A DNA stretch of 46,090 nt, taken from Draconibacterium sp. Lineage in GTDB: Bacteria > Bacteroidota > Bacteroidia > Bacteroidales > Prolixibacteraceae. The DNA is taken from positions 1 through 46,090 of the forward strand of contig JADIYN010000051.1 of the NCBI GenBank assembly GCA_016705335.1. The letters run 5' to 3'. Below, in pieces: positions 9,913 through 19,192 of this stretch (within the stretch, counting starts at the first letter, position 1; the number at the start of each line of letters is the position of its first letter). The position numbers were made by a program, and so were the translations under genes. The notes under the pieces were generated by a model. That model saw nothing but the letters and a program-made list of their open reading frames with translations, was not told where the DNA came from and did no database searches.

Positions 9913-11445
9913 TCACTTTTTTATTTTACTTGCCCCTGAGAGTGCATTAATATTTACTTTTGGGTCGAATGTAACAGGTATTGCATCCTGCCGTGCAGCA
10001 TCGCGTATTTTTTGTGGCGATACATTAATTCTTCCAGTCATTAATTCCGGACGATTAAAATTGAGCAAATATTTGTTGTATTTATCCGGATCTTTTTGCG
10101 GGAGAACAAAGGGTTTCCCGAAATTCCCCTGCTCGTCAATGTGTGCAATAAAAGTGCGTGTATGAATACCGTCAATCCTGCGGCTGCTAAATATAAGCCA
10201 GCGGCCGTTTGTTGACCACGAATGGTAACTCTCGGTTTCACTGCTGTTGATTTCATTGGCCACACGGTATTTTCCGGTTTCCAAATCATAAATACACAAA
10301 TCGCTTTCGTTGTGGTGAATTGTAAAATACCCGTAATTGGTCATACAAAAAACAAGAAACTTTCCATCCGGCGAAACACGCGGGAAAGTTTGGCTTTTCC
10401 CGGTTTCGAATGCTGACACAAGTGTATCGGTTTCGCCCCAGATATTGGTTTCTGGATCATATGGAATTCCCATTAAGCTGTATTTTGAAATCAACTGAGA
10501 AGAATCACTATTTGCTTCCGGGGCGCTGATATAATATATGTATTTCCCGTCAGCCGACCATTCCGGCAAATTCTCGCGGCTTTTTGTCGAAACTTTAGGC
10601 GAAGTAGTTATCATCTTTGTCTGTGTGTCATATACAATTAAATCCGAATATTTATCGGTTACTTCATTGCTTTGATCTTTAAAAACATAAAAATTCTGGG
10701 ATATTTTATTTACTGAAAATGCAATGTGCCGTCCATCCGGATTCCACGCTCCATATGCTGCAGATGCCAAGGTATAGTCCGTTTTTGTTTCTACTTTTTC
10801 CAATTCTCCTTCATTATAAATGAGTGTTCCGGCAAATTTTGAACGAATATGAAACATAAACTTTTCGGGATTATTTTTACTGAGTGAATGACAATTTACA
10901 CATGCTCCATTAACCGATTTATTTTCAATTATCGGGCTTTCGTCAAAATTTTCGAGGTTTCGCTGGTAAAGTCCCATTTCGAACCAAAGAACATATGCTG
11001 AATTAATCAACCGGTAAGAAAGGTAACTGTCGATATTCTCTTTGGCAATCCGGTGTTTAATGGTTTTGAATTTTGTCCACTTTTCATCGTTCATTGCATA
11101 AACTTCAACATTTAATTCTTCTCCCAAATTCGAAGATATTAGTTTCTTCCATTGAGAAACACGAATTTGAATTGAAGGATCATTCCCTGATATTAAGATT
11201 TCTTTACCAGCTTTTGATGAAATTCGAACTGCAAATTTTTCGCCCGGTTCTTTAATTATAAAATTAAGTGGGGCAATGTTTGGTGGAATTGTCAAATCAG
11301 TATAATCCGGAAAAATGTCAGGTAATTTTGCTGACTCTGCTGAATCCCTTGGCAAATTATTGCATGCATTTAAAAACCCAATAAAAATGACCAGTATAAT
11401 ATAATGTATATTGACCTTAGATTTCATTTTCGATTTTATTTTCAA
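9913..11445 (-). CDS. PD40/TolB-like propeller lipoprotein with a CxxCH motif
   Basis: 510 residues. The N-terminus has a lipoprotein signal (YIILVIFIGFLNAC, Cys28). Residues 40-170 form an Ig-like or unclassified region. CVNCH at residues 182-186 matches a class I haem-c attachment site. The C-terminal two thirds carry WD40-like PD40/TolB repeats: GAWNPDGRHIAFSVN, PEWSADGKYIYYIS, PRVSPDGKFLVFCM and HSWSTNGRWLIFSSRR. The propeller is periplasmic or surface facing. Its role is unknown; the CxxCH could bind haem or be a structural remnant. Only 3 bases separate it from the upstream DUF6057-like gene on the same strand, indicating a two-gene operon. It is convergent with the GH5 operon. Confidence 0.78.
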   Translation of the reverse strand: MKIKSKMKSKVNIHYIILVIFIGFLNACNNLPRDSAESAKLPDIFPDYTDLTIPPNIAPLNFIIKEPGEKFAVRISSKAGKEILISGNDPSIQIRVSQWKKLISSNLGEELNVEVYAMNDEKWTKFKTIKHRIAKENIDSYLSYRLINSAYVLWFEMGLYQRNLENFDESPIIENKSVNGACVNCHSLSKNNPEKFMFHIRSKFAGTLIYNEGELEKVETKTDYTLASAAYGAWNPDGRHIAFSVNKISQNFYVFKDQSNEVTDKYSDLIVYDTQTKMITTSPKVSTKSRENLPEWSADGKYIYYISAPEANSDSSQLISKYSLMGIPYDPETNIWGETDTLVSAFETGKSQTFPRVSPDGKFLVFCMTNYGYFTIHHNESDLCIYDLETGKYRVANEINSSETESYHSWSTNGRWLIFSSRRIDGIHTRTFIAHIDEQGNFGKPFVLPQKDPDKYNKYLLNFNRPELMTGRINVSPQKIRDAARQDAIPVTFDPKVNINALSGASKIKK

Positions 11446-11448
11446 TTT

Positions 11449-13350
11449 TCAATAATTCGTGTCCACAGGCTTTGTTTCAAGTTTCAGATTTGTAACTTTT
11501 GGGCTTAGAAACAAAACATAATACCAGTATGTATTTTTAAAATCTACTGTTGCCTGCTTCGCTTTTTCCCTGTCTCCTTTGCTTGCACTTGTCAGTTTTG
11601 CAAACTCCCTGAATCTTTTTGTTGTGGCATCTGAAATCCTGATGATATTTAAAAACCCCTTAGTTTTCGCTTGCGATCTAAATAGAATAACAGCTTCTTC
11701 AAGCACAACCGGAAGTTTTTTATAATCAAGACTTCCCATATATTTAAAATCTTCTTCCAGCGAAGTCAAATCATGATCAAGCAAATCAAGCGCAATCAAA
11801 TATTCAAAAGCACCTTTGTTTCGGGGATTTTTTTCGATTTGACTAATTAATTTTAACGGAGGAGATCCAAAAATCCCTTCTGTTTTATTCATGTCATTTC
11901 TTTTTTTCATTATTAAAGAATCTGACGCTGCAATACCTGGATTTTTAATAAAGTCACTGTATTTTTCAACCCACTTTTTTTCCATCGGATTTGCTGAAAG
12001 TATATTTAAATAGGTTTGAGCCGCATCCATTTTATCCATTATAATACAATTTAAAACAAGCCTCTTTAAAACCCGGGGACTGTTTTTCATCAATGTTTCC
12101 GATTCGAAGGCAAACCGCTGTGATTCGTCAATGTTGCCAAGGTCAAAATAGAGATCACTGTTTGGAAGCGCAACTTCAGAAGCAAAAGGTTTGTCGATAA
12201 ATAAGCCTTGAGAACCCAGCAGTTGTTCGTAATCGAAAAGTTTATCAAGAACCTGCCCTGTATTTAATAATGCCCGGTTAAATTGGAAATTTACCATTCT
12301 GTCATACTTTTCTATTTTCCCACTCATTGAAATCACTTTCTCCCAATTCTGTTTACTTGCGTTATAATCAATTTCGATTTTCAATTTTTCAAGTGGAGAA
12401 TATGTTAATTTAAAAATGAAGCCCGATACTGTTATCAAGACAAAAATCAGACCTGCTACAATAAATTTACGATTACGGTTTCTTATTGGTATTTCTGCAT
12501 ATTCCGCGGTTTCTGATTTGGTTCTGTTTTTTACCGCGTTCTTTGACTTTTTTACCTGTTTTTTGAAAAAAGCAGAAATTACAGTCAAAATTATAATAAC
12601 CGGAATTGATGCAAGTTCAACATAAAAAATCATGGGTCTGCCATATCTGAGCATTGCCGCAACATCGGGTGTTGAATGAAAAAATGAGCTGTTTAATGAA
12701 TTTGGAAATAGAAAACGATATGCAATAAATGGAACTAAAAAAGCGAATGTAACAATCATAAGTACATTTATTATCATTTTAACATCCGGCTTTTTAAGTG
12801 AAAGAACAAGTGCTGAAAACATAAAAATTAAGAAATACATTCCTCCACTTATATAATATATCAGTATTCCAATAATAATTGTGTGAAATGATAATATACT
12901 CCCAGTTCTTCTATCGATTGTGTTGTTTAAAAATAAAAATATTGAAATTACCAGAAGATTCACCGTAATCGAAAAATTGTATTGATAATCAAACATAACT
13001 GCCAGCATAATAATCTGAATAACGGGGACAACAAAAAACATTAAGTTGAATTTTTGAATCTTCGTGTAAACTGATTTAAAAATGAACATGGAAATCAGAA
13101 ATCCAGACAGTGCAACCAATCCACTGCCAACAATATTAAACACAAAGAATTGTGATATAAACAAAGTGAGATATTCCGCAAATCCACCGGGAAAAGAAAT
13201 ATAATAATTAAAAAACAAATTCCCTGTCTGCCAGGCAATTTGCTGATAATGATAGTGTAATGAAGTATCCACTGCAAAAAGACAAAACAAAAAAGTAAAA
13301 ACCGAAAAAAGAACCATTATTAAATACAAAAAGGACTTTTCTGATTTCAT
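11449..13350 (-). CDS. DUF6057-like polytopic membrane protein
   Basis: 633 residues. The first 250 residues contain about eight hydrophobic helices. The first is preceded by MKSEKS and followed by a lumenal segment with HYHYQQIAWQTGNLFFNYY and PGGFAEYLTLFISQFF. A basic cytoplasmic loop (KKQVKKSKNAVKNRTKS) lies near residue 270-290. One more membrane helix (FIVAGLIFVLITVSGFIF) follows, then a soluble helical C-terminal domain of about 300 residues that looks TPR-like (YDASKQNWEKVISMSGKIE). This matches my recollection of the DUF6057 family of Bacteroides and relatives, whose function is unknown. It lies 3 bases upstream of the PD40/CxxCH lipoprotein, so the two products probably act together. 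A candidate promoter lies at 13407-13439. Confidence 0.7.
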   Translation of the reverse strand: MKSEKSFLYLIMVLFSVFTFLFCLFAVDTSLHYHYQQIAWQTGNLFFNYYISFPGGFAEYLTLFISQFFVFNIVGSGLVALSGFLISMFIFKSVYTKIQKFNLMFFVVPVIQIIMLAVMFDYQYNFSITVNLLVISIFLFLNNTIDRRTGSILSFHTIIIGILIYYISGGMYFLIFMFSALVLSLKKPDVKMIINVLMIVTFAFLVPFIAYRFLFPNSLNSSFFHSTPDVAAMLRYGRPMIFYVELASIPVIIILTVISAFFKKQVKKSKNAVKNRTKSETAEYAEIPIRNRNRKFIVAGLIFVLITVSGFIFKLTYSPLEKLKIEIDYNASKQNWEKVISMSGKIEKYDRMVNFQFNRALLNTGQVLDKLFDYEQLLGSQGLFIDKPFASEVALPNSDLYFDLGNIDESQRFAFESETLMKNSPRVLKRLVLNCIIMDKMDAAQTYLNILSANPMEKKWVEKYSDFIKNPGIAASDSLIMKKRNDMNKTEGIFGSPPLKLISQIEKNPRNKGAFEYLIALDLLDHDLTSLEEDFKYMGSLDYKKLPVVLEEAVILFRSQAKTKGFLNIIRISDATTKRFREFAKLTSASKGDREKAKQATVDFKNTYWYYVLFLSPKVTNLKLETKPVDTNY

Positions 13351-13406
13351 ACAATTCTTTAATTGAATTATTATTAATAAATGGTATTTTTACATAAAGA
13401 TAAAAG

Positions 13407-13439
13407 CAAAAATAATAACCTTTTTCACCGTTCTTCAAA
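13407..13439 (-). promoter_or_regulatory. Candidate promoter for the DUF6057/PD40 operon
   Basis: Read on the minus strand, TTTG (13436-13439) is followed after 21 bases by TATTTTTG (13407-13414). Both boxes fit the Bacteroidota TTTG / TAnnTTTG consensus. The start codon is 57 bases downstream. The rest of the 339-base divergent spacer (13351-13689) is very AT-rich and shows no gene. Confidence 0.42.
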
Positions 13440-13658
13440 TTCTTAAAAATAGTTGGCAATATTTTTTAATAAGATTTACCTGTTTCCAAATTAACACAAT
13501 TTAACAAACCGTTTTATTAAAAGTTAAACAATGAAAAAGCCAAAAATGTCTGGTAATGCACATTTAAATTATTTAAGGATAAAAGCCTGAATTACAATTC
13601 TTTTAAAAAAAAGTTAAAAAATAATAAATAAAAGTCAAAATACTTTTAATAATAATTC

Positions 13659-13666
13659 TAATTTTG
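13659..13666 (+). promoter_or_regulatory. Candidate -7 box for the FAS1/SusCD operon
   Basis: TAATTTTG matches TAnnTTTG and lies 23 bases before the ATG at 13690. I see no good TTTG box at the expected 19-21 base distance, so this is weak. It would drive the six-gene operon to 26893. Confidence 0.25.
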
Positions 13667-13689
13667 AAGCTTTTGTAACAAACAGAACT

Positions 13690-15903
13690 ATGAAGAAATC
13701 AATAAAACTAATCCTTGTGGCTATATATGCTGTTGGGATACTAGGCATTACAGGATGTGAAAATCATCAGGAGAGATTCCAGGATCCACCATGGCTTGGT
13801 GGTTCAAGCATTGAAACTTTAGAAGAAAGAGGTAACTACACAGTTTTCCTTGCTCTCATGGAAAAGGCAAACTATAAGGAACCTATTTCCAAACAGTTAT
13901 TTACTCTTTTTGTGCCCGATGATGCGGCATTTGACACCTATTTCAAATCAATTGGTAAAAGTTCGGTAAACGATTTAACTAAAGACGAAGCAGTACAACT
14001 GTTTACGTTGCATGTTTTACGTAATCCCAGATCAAGGTTTCAATTGATTTACGAATGGGCCTGGAGCGAATTACAGGGTCCAAAAGGTGAGTACGCTTCA
14101 TTATTTCACAGAAAAGTATCACCCAGTACTTCAACACCTTATAGTGAGGTTGTTAAATATTATCCGCCTGACAAGGTTGGACAGGAACTGTTAATTTATA
14201 CTGGAGTAAAAAACATTCCGCTTTTTACTGAAGAATTCTTTCATGATTTTGGTGGAGCAGCAGACGGTTCGGATTACTTATATATGTATCCCGGAAGTAC
14301 CTGGAAAAAAGGTTATGCAGGTGACTTAAAAGGTATGAACTGGCACAATGCACAGATAATCCCCAATCCTGAAATTCCGGAGGAATTGGAAGTACGTACA
14401 GCAAGTGGTTTTATTTATTTTCTCGACAGGGTAGTTCCTCCAATGCCAAGCATGGAAGAATATATGCGTGCACATCCTGAAAAATATGGTTTATATTATG
14501 ACTTACTTCAAAGATTTGCGCTATATAATAACCAAAAAGTTGATGAACAAAACAGGATTCAGTTCAGAAAAAGTTATGAAAACCTTTTCGACCTTGCTGA
14601 AGAAATGGGTCCTTCTACCAATACTGCTGTACCTCCACAAAATATGTGGTCAGCAATTCTCCCACCAAATGATGTGTTGCAAAATTATCTTAATAATACA
14701 GTACTAAAATATTACCCTTCTGTTGACAGTATTCCAAGAGTTACTCTTTATTATATTCTTCAAACTCAGTTATCTCCCAGAATGGTTCTTTATTCACATT
14801 TCGACAAAACCTATTACAATGCTTTTGGCGATGCGATGAATATTTCCAAAGCAGATATCGTTTCAGGTTATATGACTAGTAACGGTCCAATTTATGAATC
14901 AAAAAAAGTTCTTGAACCGAATGTTTTTGTTTGCGTTCCCGGGTTACTTTTTATTGACAAGGACTATTCTACATTATTATATGTCTTAAATGAGGCAAAT
15001 ATGCTTTCATCACTTTCAAATCCTGATGCTGATGTTACACTTTTCGCAGCAACAAATCAAAAATTGGATGAATATGGTGTGCGTTACAACTCTACCAATT
15101 CTATAGTTGAATTCAGAAGTCCGGCAGATGGAAAATGGAATCCAATGAATAATCTGGATTTGGTATATTTTGCCCAGGATCAAATAGTTAAAGGCAACTT
15201 ATATGATTTTAGTGGTGAAGGTGGTTTTATAGAGACCACATCCGGTAATTATATACATTTTGGAAATCAATCAGTTTCAGGAGGAGAAAACGAATTTTCA
15301 GGTGTATTGGGTAATGTTAATGGAATCGTTGAAAACGATATTAATGGGTATTTAATTAAGGTTGAAAATCCGATTATGTCAAGATTCGTAATGGGACAAT
15401 ATCTAACCTCTGATCCTGATGTTTCAGAATTCACAAAATTATTAACCGATGCAAGACTACTTGACGTAAGATACAGAGATCCGATTACAAAGGAAATTAT
15501 TCCAAATCTTAAGTTCTTAGCTGCAGCCAAATCATGGACCGGGTTTATCCCAACAAATGAGGCAATGGCAAAAGCCAGAGCTGAAGGTCTAATTCCGGCA
15601 AAGTATCCCAGTACAACAGAAGGCAAAGATTCAGTAAATAATTTTATTATGTACCACTTTGTAAAAGACGATGTTGTTTTTGATGATGGTAAACTTTCCG
15701 GTACATTTAAAACTAACCAGACGTATAAAAATGCAGAAGGAGTAACGACAAATGCTACTCTTTATATCACAAATACGAATCCGAAAAATTTATCTATTCA
15801 GGATGTTTCACAGCAGACTGTTAATCTCGATCATGCAAAAGCCAATATTCTTGTTCGTAAAGGTGTTTGCCACAAAATTGACACTGTTTTAAAGTATTAC
15901 TAA
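13690..15903 (+). CDS. Fasciclin (FAS1) repeat lipoprotein, first gene of the SusCD operon
   Basis: 737 residues with a lipoprotein signal ending GITGC. Most of the protein can be read as four FAS1 units. FAS1-1 starts at LEERGNYTVFLALMEKANY with the box TLFVPDDAAFDTYF and an insertion after LHVLRNPRSRF. FAS1-2 begins near MEEYMRAHPEKYGLYYDLL. FAS1-3 begins near YSTLLYVLNEANMLSSL with VTLFAATNQKLDEYG. FAS1-4 begins near DPDVSEFTKLLTDARLLD with TGFIPTNEAMAKA, NFIMYHFVKDDVV and a final CHKIDTVLKYY. FAS1 domains mediate adhesion or ligand binding. In this position, immediately ahead of SusC (28 bases), it is probably a surface lipoprotein partner of the transporter that could stand in for a surface glycan-binding protein; that role is inference. 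No enzymatic motif is visible. Confidence 0.87.
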   Translation: MKKSIKLILVAIYAVGILGITGCENHQERFQDPPWLGGSSIETLEERGNYTVFLALMEKANYKEPISKQLFTLFVPDDAAFDTYFKSIGKSSVNDLTKDEAVQLFTLHVLRNPRSRFQLIYEWAWSELQGPKGEYASLFHRKVSPSTSTPYSEVVKYYPPDKVGQELLIYTGVKNIPLFTEEFFHDFGGAADGSDYLYMYPGSTWKKGYAGDLKGMNWHNAQIIPNPEIPEELEVRTASGFIYFLDRVVPPMPSMEEYMRAHPEKYGLYYDLLQRFALYNNQKVDEQNRIQFRKSYENLFDLAEEMGPSTNTAVPPQNMWSAILPPNDVLQNYLNNTVLKYYPSVDSIPRVTLYYILQTQLSPRMVLYSHFDKTYYNAFGDAMNISKADIVSGYMTSNGPIYESKKVLEPNVFVCVPGLLFIDKDYSTLLYVLNEANMLSSLSNPDADVTLFAATNQKLDEYGVRYNSTNSIVEFRSPADGKWNPMNNLDLVYFAQDQIVKGNLYDFSGEGGFIETTSGNYIHFGNQSVSGGENEFSGVLGNVNGIVENDINGYLIKVENPIMSRFVMGQYLTSDPDVSEFTKLLTDARLLDVRYRDPITKEIIPNLKFLAAAKSWTGFIPTNEAMAKARAEGLIPAKYPSTTEGKDSVNNFIMYHFVKDDVVFDDGKLSGTFKTNQTYKNAEGVTTNATLYITNTNPKNLSIQDVSQQTVNLDHAKANILVRKGVCHKIDTVLKYY

Positions 15904-15931
15904 TAGTTTTTAAAGTCTAACTAGAGCTAAC

Positions 15932-18900
15932 ATGAAAAAAATTATATTACTGTCAGGGCTACTAATATGCTTACTATCAGGATTTAACACTATAAATGGA
16001 CAATCAGCAATTATCAAAGGAAAGGTAGTTGACTCGATGACCAAAGAAACGTTAATGGCTGTAAATGTTGTTGAAATCGACAAAAATGGAAGGTTTATTA
16101 GTGGTACTGTAACCGATATCAATGGAAACTATGTTTTAAAAGTTACTGATGAAAAAAACCAGGTACAGGTTTCATTTATTGGTTATAAAAAACAATCCTT
16201 TACAATTGATGGACGAACAACCATCGATATTTCTCTTGAAACAGAATCAGTAGCAGTTGGCGACGTGCTTGTTACCGGTGCAAAAATGGGTAACGATGGT
16301 ATGACAAGCGTGCGTGACAGGGCAACTGCTGTAACCCGCCTTGAATTAAAAGGAATGGAAAGTGTTATGTCAACTTCAGTGGAAGACATGCTTCAGGGTC
16401 GTTTGGGTAATGTTGATATATCATCTGTATCAGGTGACCCGGGTGCCGGTTTGAATATCAGGATTCGCGGTACAGCGTCATTAAATGCGAGAAACCAGCC
16501 ATTAATTGTAATTAACGGAATTCCTTATGATGCCAATATTGATGACGGCTTCGATTTTGCCAGTGCTGATATTGAAAAATTTGGTAACCTGATTGATGTT
16601 TCACCGGAAGATATTGAATCTATTGAGGTTTTGAAAGATGCGGCATCTACTGCAGTTTGGGGGTCAAGGGCATCCAACGGGGTTTTGATGATAAAAACAA
16701 AACGTGGATCTAAATCCAAACCAATTTTTGAATATACTTTCAAAACTACATCAGCACACGAACCTGATCCTATTCCTATGTTGGATGGAGCAGGATATGC
16801 GCGCCTGATTACTGAAGAACATTACAATGTTGATCGTAATGAATTTTACAGCCAGGAAATTGCATTTGACCCGGAATGGGAAGAATATCATAATTATTCA
16901 CAAAATACAAACTGGGTTAAAGAAATTACCCAGGTAGCTTTCACCCAACAACATGACTTTTCGGTTCGCGGTGGTGGTGATAAATCAAGATATAACATGT
17001 CAATGGGCTATTTTGATGAAGGTGGTACTACAATTGGAAATGATTTGGGTAAACTTACCTTACGCAGTTCGTTAGATTATGATCTTTCATCCAAACTCCA
17101 GTTTAAATCGGATATCATGTTTACCCGTTATGATCAGAACAATACTTATGATGTTGAAGATTCTTATTATGCAAGTGAAGGTGGCTGGAGAACTTTACGC
17201 GCCGTAGCCTACCGCAAACAGCCAAATCTATCGGTTTATGATTTGGATACGTTAGGCAACAACACCGGTGCATATTTTACACCATATTCAACTTTACAAG
17301 GAAATTCAAAGGATTATTACAATCCAGTAGCTTTTGCAAAACTTGGCAAGCAGCAACGTTATAAAGATAATGCACGTGCATTATTTACAGCCAAATGGTC
17401 AATTACTCCAAAGTTAATATGGAATGGAACTGTTACATTAGATCTCTTCGATCAGAAAATTGAAAAATTTCTTCCATTCAAAGCTGTTGGATATGATTAC
17501 GAAAACGATATTACCAACCGTGCCGTTAATGAGTTTTCAAAGAAAAGTTCAATCTTTACAATAAATCAATTGATTTACAGACCTGACTTGGGAACCGATC
17601 ATGACTTACTTTTTATGGGTCAGATGGATACTGAAGAATCACGTTCAAGGTGGTATAAATCAGAGACAAGTCAGTCAGCATCACCTTTTATTACTCAACC
17701 GGTAAACGACAAACATCTTAATTATATTGGAGCCAGTTACACCGAATATCGTTCATTAGGATTTTATGCAACAAGCAGCTATAAATGGAAAGATAAATAT
17801 AGCTTAATGGTGGGTGCTAAATATGAAGGTAATTCAAAATTCAGTGCTGACAGCCGTTGGGGATTGTTTCCAACAGTAGCAGGTTTCTGGCGTATTTCAG
17901 GAGAAGAGTTTTTAAAAGGCGTTTCTTTTATTGATGACCTGAAATTAAGAATGAGCTGGGGACAGAGCGGTAACTCACCTGCAGGGAATTATTTGTATTA
18001 TAACACTTACAGCGCCGGTTCAAGTTATTCATATATGGATATGCAGGGAGTACAACCCAACGGAATTGAATTAACCAGCCTGCAGTGGGAAACTATTGAT
18101 CAGTTAAACCCGGGTATTTCATTTGTTGGACTGGATGGAAGAATGAACATTGAAGTGGATGTTTACAGAAAGAAAACCTTGGATCTGTACCTTGAAAATT
18201 CAGGTATCCCAAATCACACAGGATTTGGCGGTATTGACCGAAATGATGGGGAGATGGAAAACAGGGGTTACGAATTAATGTTCGACTATACCATTATCAG
18301 TAAAAAAGACTTCCAGTTGAATTTTAACCTTAACATTTCAGGCAACGAGAACAAAGTATTGCGCCTGCCTGAAAATTATAGTCTTGTTTATGGAAATATG
18401 CTCACCAATGGCGAATATAAAATCAGTGTTACACCTGGAGAAGCACTCGGAGGATTTTTCGGATATGAATATCTGGGGGTTTATTCCTCAGAAGCAGATG
18501 CCATAGTACGTGATAAAAACGGTAACCCTGTTTACGGAATTGATGCGGAAGAACCTCTTTCAATGATTATGGGTGGCCCGTCAGCTTATGTATTTGAAGG
18601 TGGTGACGCAAAATACAAAGACCAGAACTATGATGGTAAAATTGATGAACTTGACCTTGTTTATCTTGGTGATTTGAACCCAAAAGTGATGGGAGGAACC
18701 GGATTCAGGGTACAGTACAAAGGGTTCGTTCTTAATTCATTCTTTTATTTCAAACTTGGTCAGGAGATTATAAATCAGACCCGCATGGATACAGAAAAGA
18801 TGTATAACTACGACAACCAAAGTACTGCAACAAACTGGCGTTGGCGCAGAGACGGTGATGTTACTGATGTACCAAGAGCGCTATACCAAAGAGGTTTTAA

Positions 18901-19174
18901 CTGGTTAGGCTCTGACAGGTTTGTTGAAGACGGCTCTTACCTCAGACTTAAATCATTATCATTGACATACAACGTTAAACCATCAATTAGCCAAAAGTTA
19001 AGACTTAGTAATATGAAGATTTTTGCTACCGCATATAATCTTTATACATGGACTAATTATTCGGGACAGGATCCCGACGTGGCTCCACCAACCAGTCCTG
19101 ATTCGCTTCCAAAAGACTATAGCAAAACTCCCCCAAGTAAAAAATATATGTTCGGGTTAAACCTTAGTTTCTAA
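15932..19174 (+). CDS. SusC/RagA-type TonB-dependent outer-membrane transporter
   Basis: 1080 residues, the normal size for SusC. The signal peptide ends near NTINGQ. An N-terminal carboxypeptidase-D-like beta-sandwich (KGKVVDSMTKETLMAVNVVE, VSFIGYKKQSF) is followed by the plug domain (MLQGRLGNVDISSVSGDPGA, IRIRGTASLNARNQPLIVIN) and the SusC signature SPEDIESIEVLKDAASTAVW with GSRASNGVLMIKTKRG. The 22-strand barrel follows, ending in Phe (MFGLNLSF). It imports oligosaccharides through the outer membrane with TonB energy, paired with the SusD gene that begins 18 bases downstream. The family call is secure; the cargo is not determinable from the sequence. Confidence 0.95.
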   Translation: MKKIILLSGLLICLLSGFNTINGQSAIIKGKVVDSMTKETLMAVNVVEIDKNGRFISGTVTDINGNYVLKVTDEKNQVQVSFIGYKKQSFTIDGRTTIDISLETESVAVGDVLVTGAKMGNDGMTSVRDRATAVTRLELKGMESVMSTSVEDMLQGRLGNVDISSVSGDPGAGLNIRIRGTASLNARNQPLIVINGIPYDANIDDGFDFASADIEKFGNLIDVSPEDIESIEVLKDAASTAVWGSRASNGVLMIKTKRGSKSKPIFEYTFKTTSAHEPDPIPMLDGAGYARLITEEHYNVDRNEFYSQEIAFDPEWEEYHNYSQNTNWVKEITQVAFTQQHDFSVRGGGDKSRYNMSMGYFDEGGTTIGNDLGKLTLRSSLDYDLSSKLQFKSDIMFTRYDQNNTYDVEDSYYASEGGWRTLRAVAYRKQPNLSVYDLDTLGNNTGAYFTPYSTLQGNSKDYYNPVAFAKLGKQQRYKDNARALFTAKWSITPKLIWNGTVTLDLFDQKIEKFLPFKAVGYDYENDITNRAVNEFSKKSSIFTINQLIYRPDLGTDHDLLFMGQMDTEESRSRWYKSETSQSASPFITQPVNDKHLNYIGASYTEYRSLGFYATSSYKWKDKYSLMVGAKYEGNSKFSADSRWGLFPTVAGFWRISGEEFLKGVSFIDDLKLRMSWGQSGNSPAGNYLYYNTYSAGSSYSYMDMQGVQPNGIELTSLQWETIDQLNPGISFVGLDGRMNIEVDVYRKKTLDLYLENSGIPNHTGFGGIDRNDGEMENRGYELMFDYTIISKKDFQLNFNLNISGNENKVLRLPENYSLVYGNMLTNGEYKISVTPGEALGGFFGYEYLGVYSSEADAIVRDKNGNPVYGIDAEEPLSMIMGGPSAYVFEGGDAKYKDQNYDGKIDELDLVYLGDLNPKVMGGTGFRVQYKGFVLNSFFYFKLGQEIINQTRMDTEKMYNYDNQSTATNWRWRRDGDVTDVPRALYQRGFNWLGSDRFVEDGSYLRLKSLSLTYNVKPSISQKLRLSNMKIFATAYNLYTWTNYSGQDPDVAPPTSPDSLPKDYSKTPPSKKYMFGLNLSF

Positions 19175-19192
19175 TAAATAAACAATGATACA

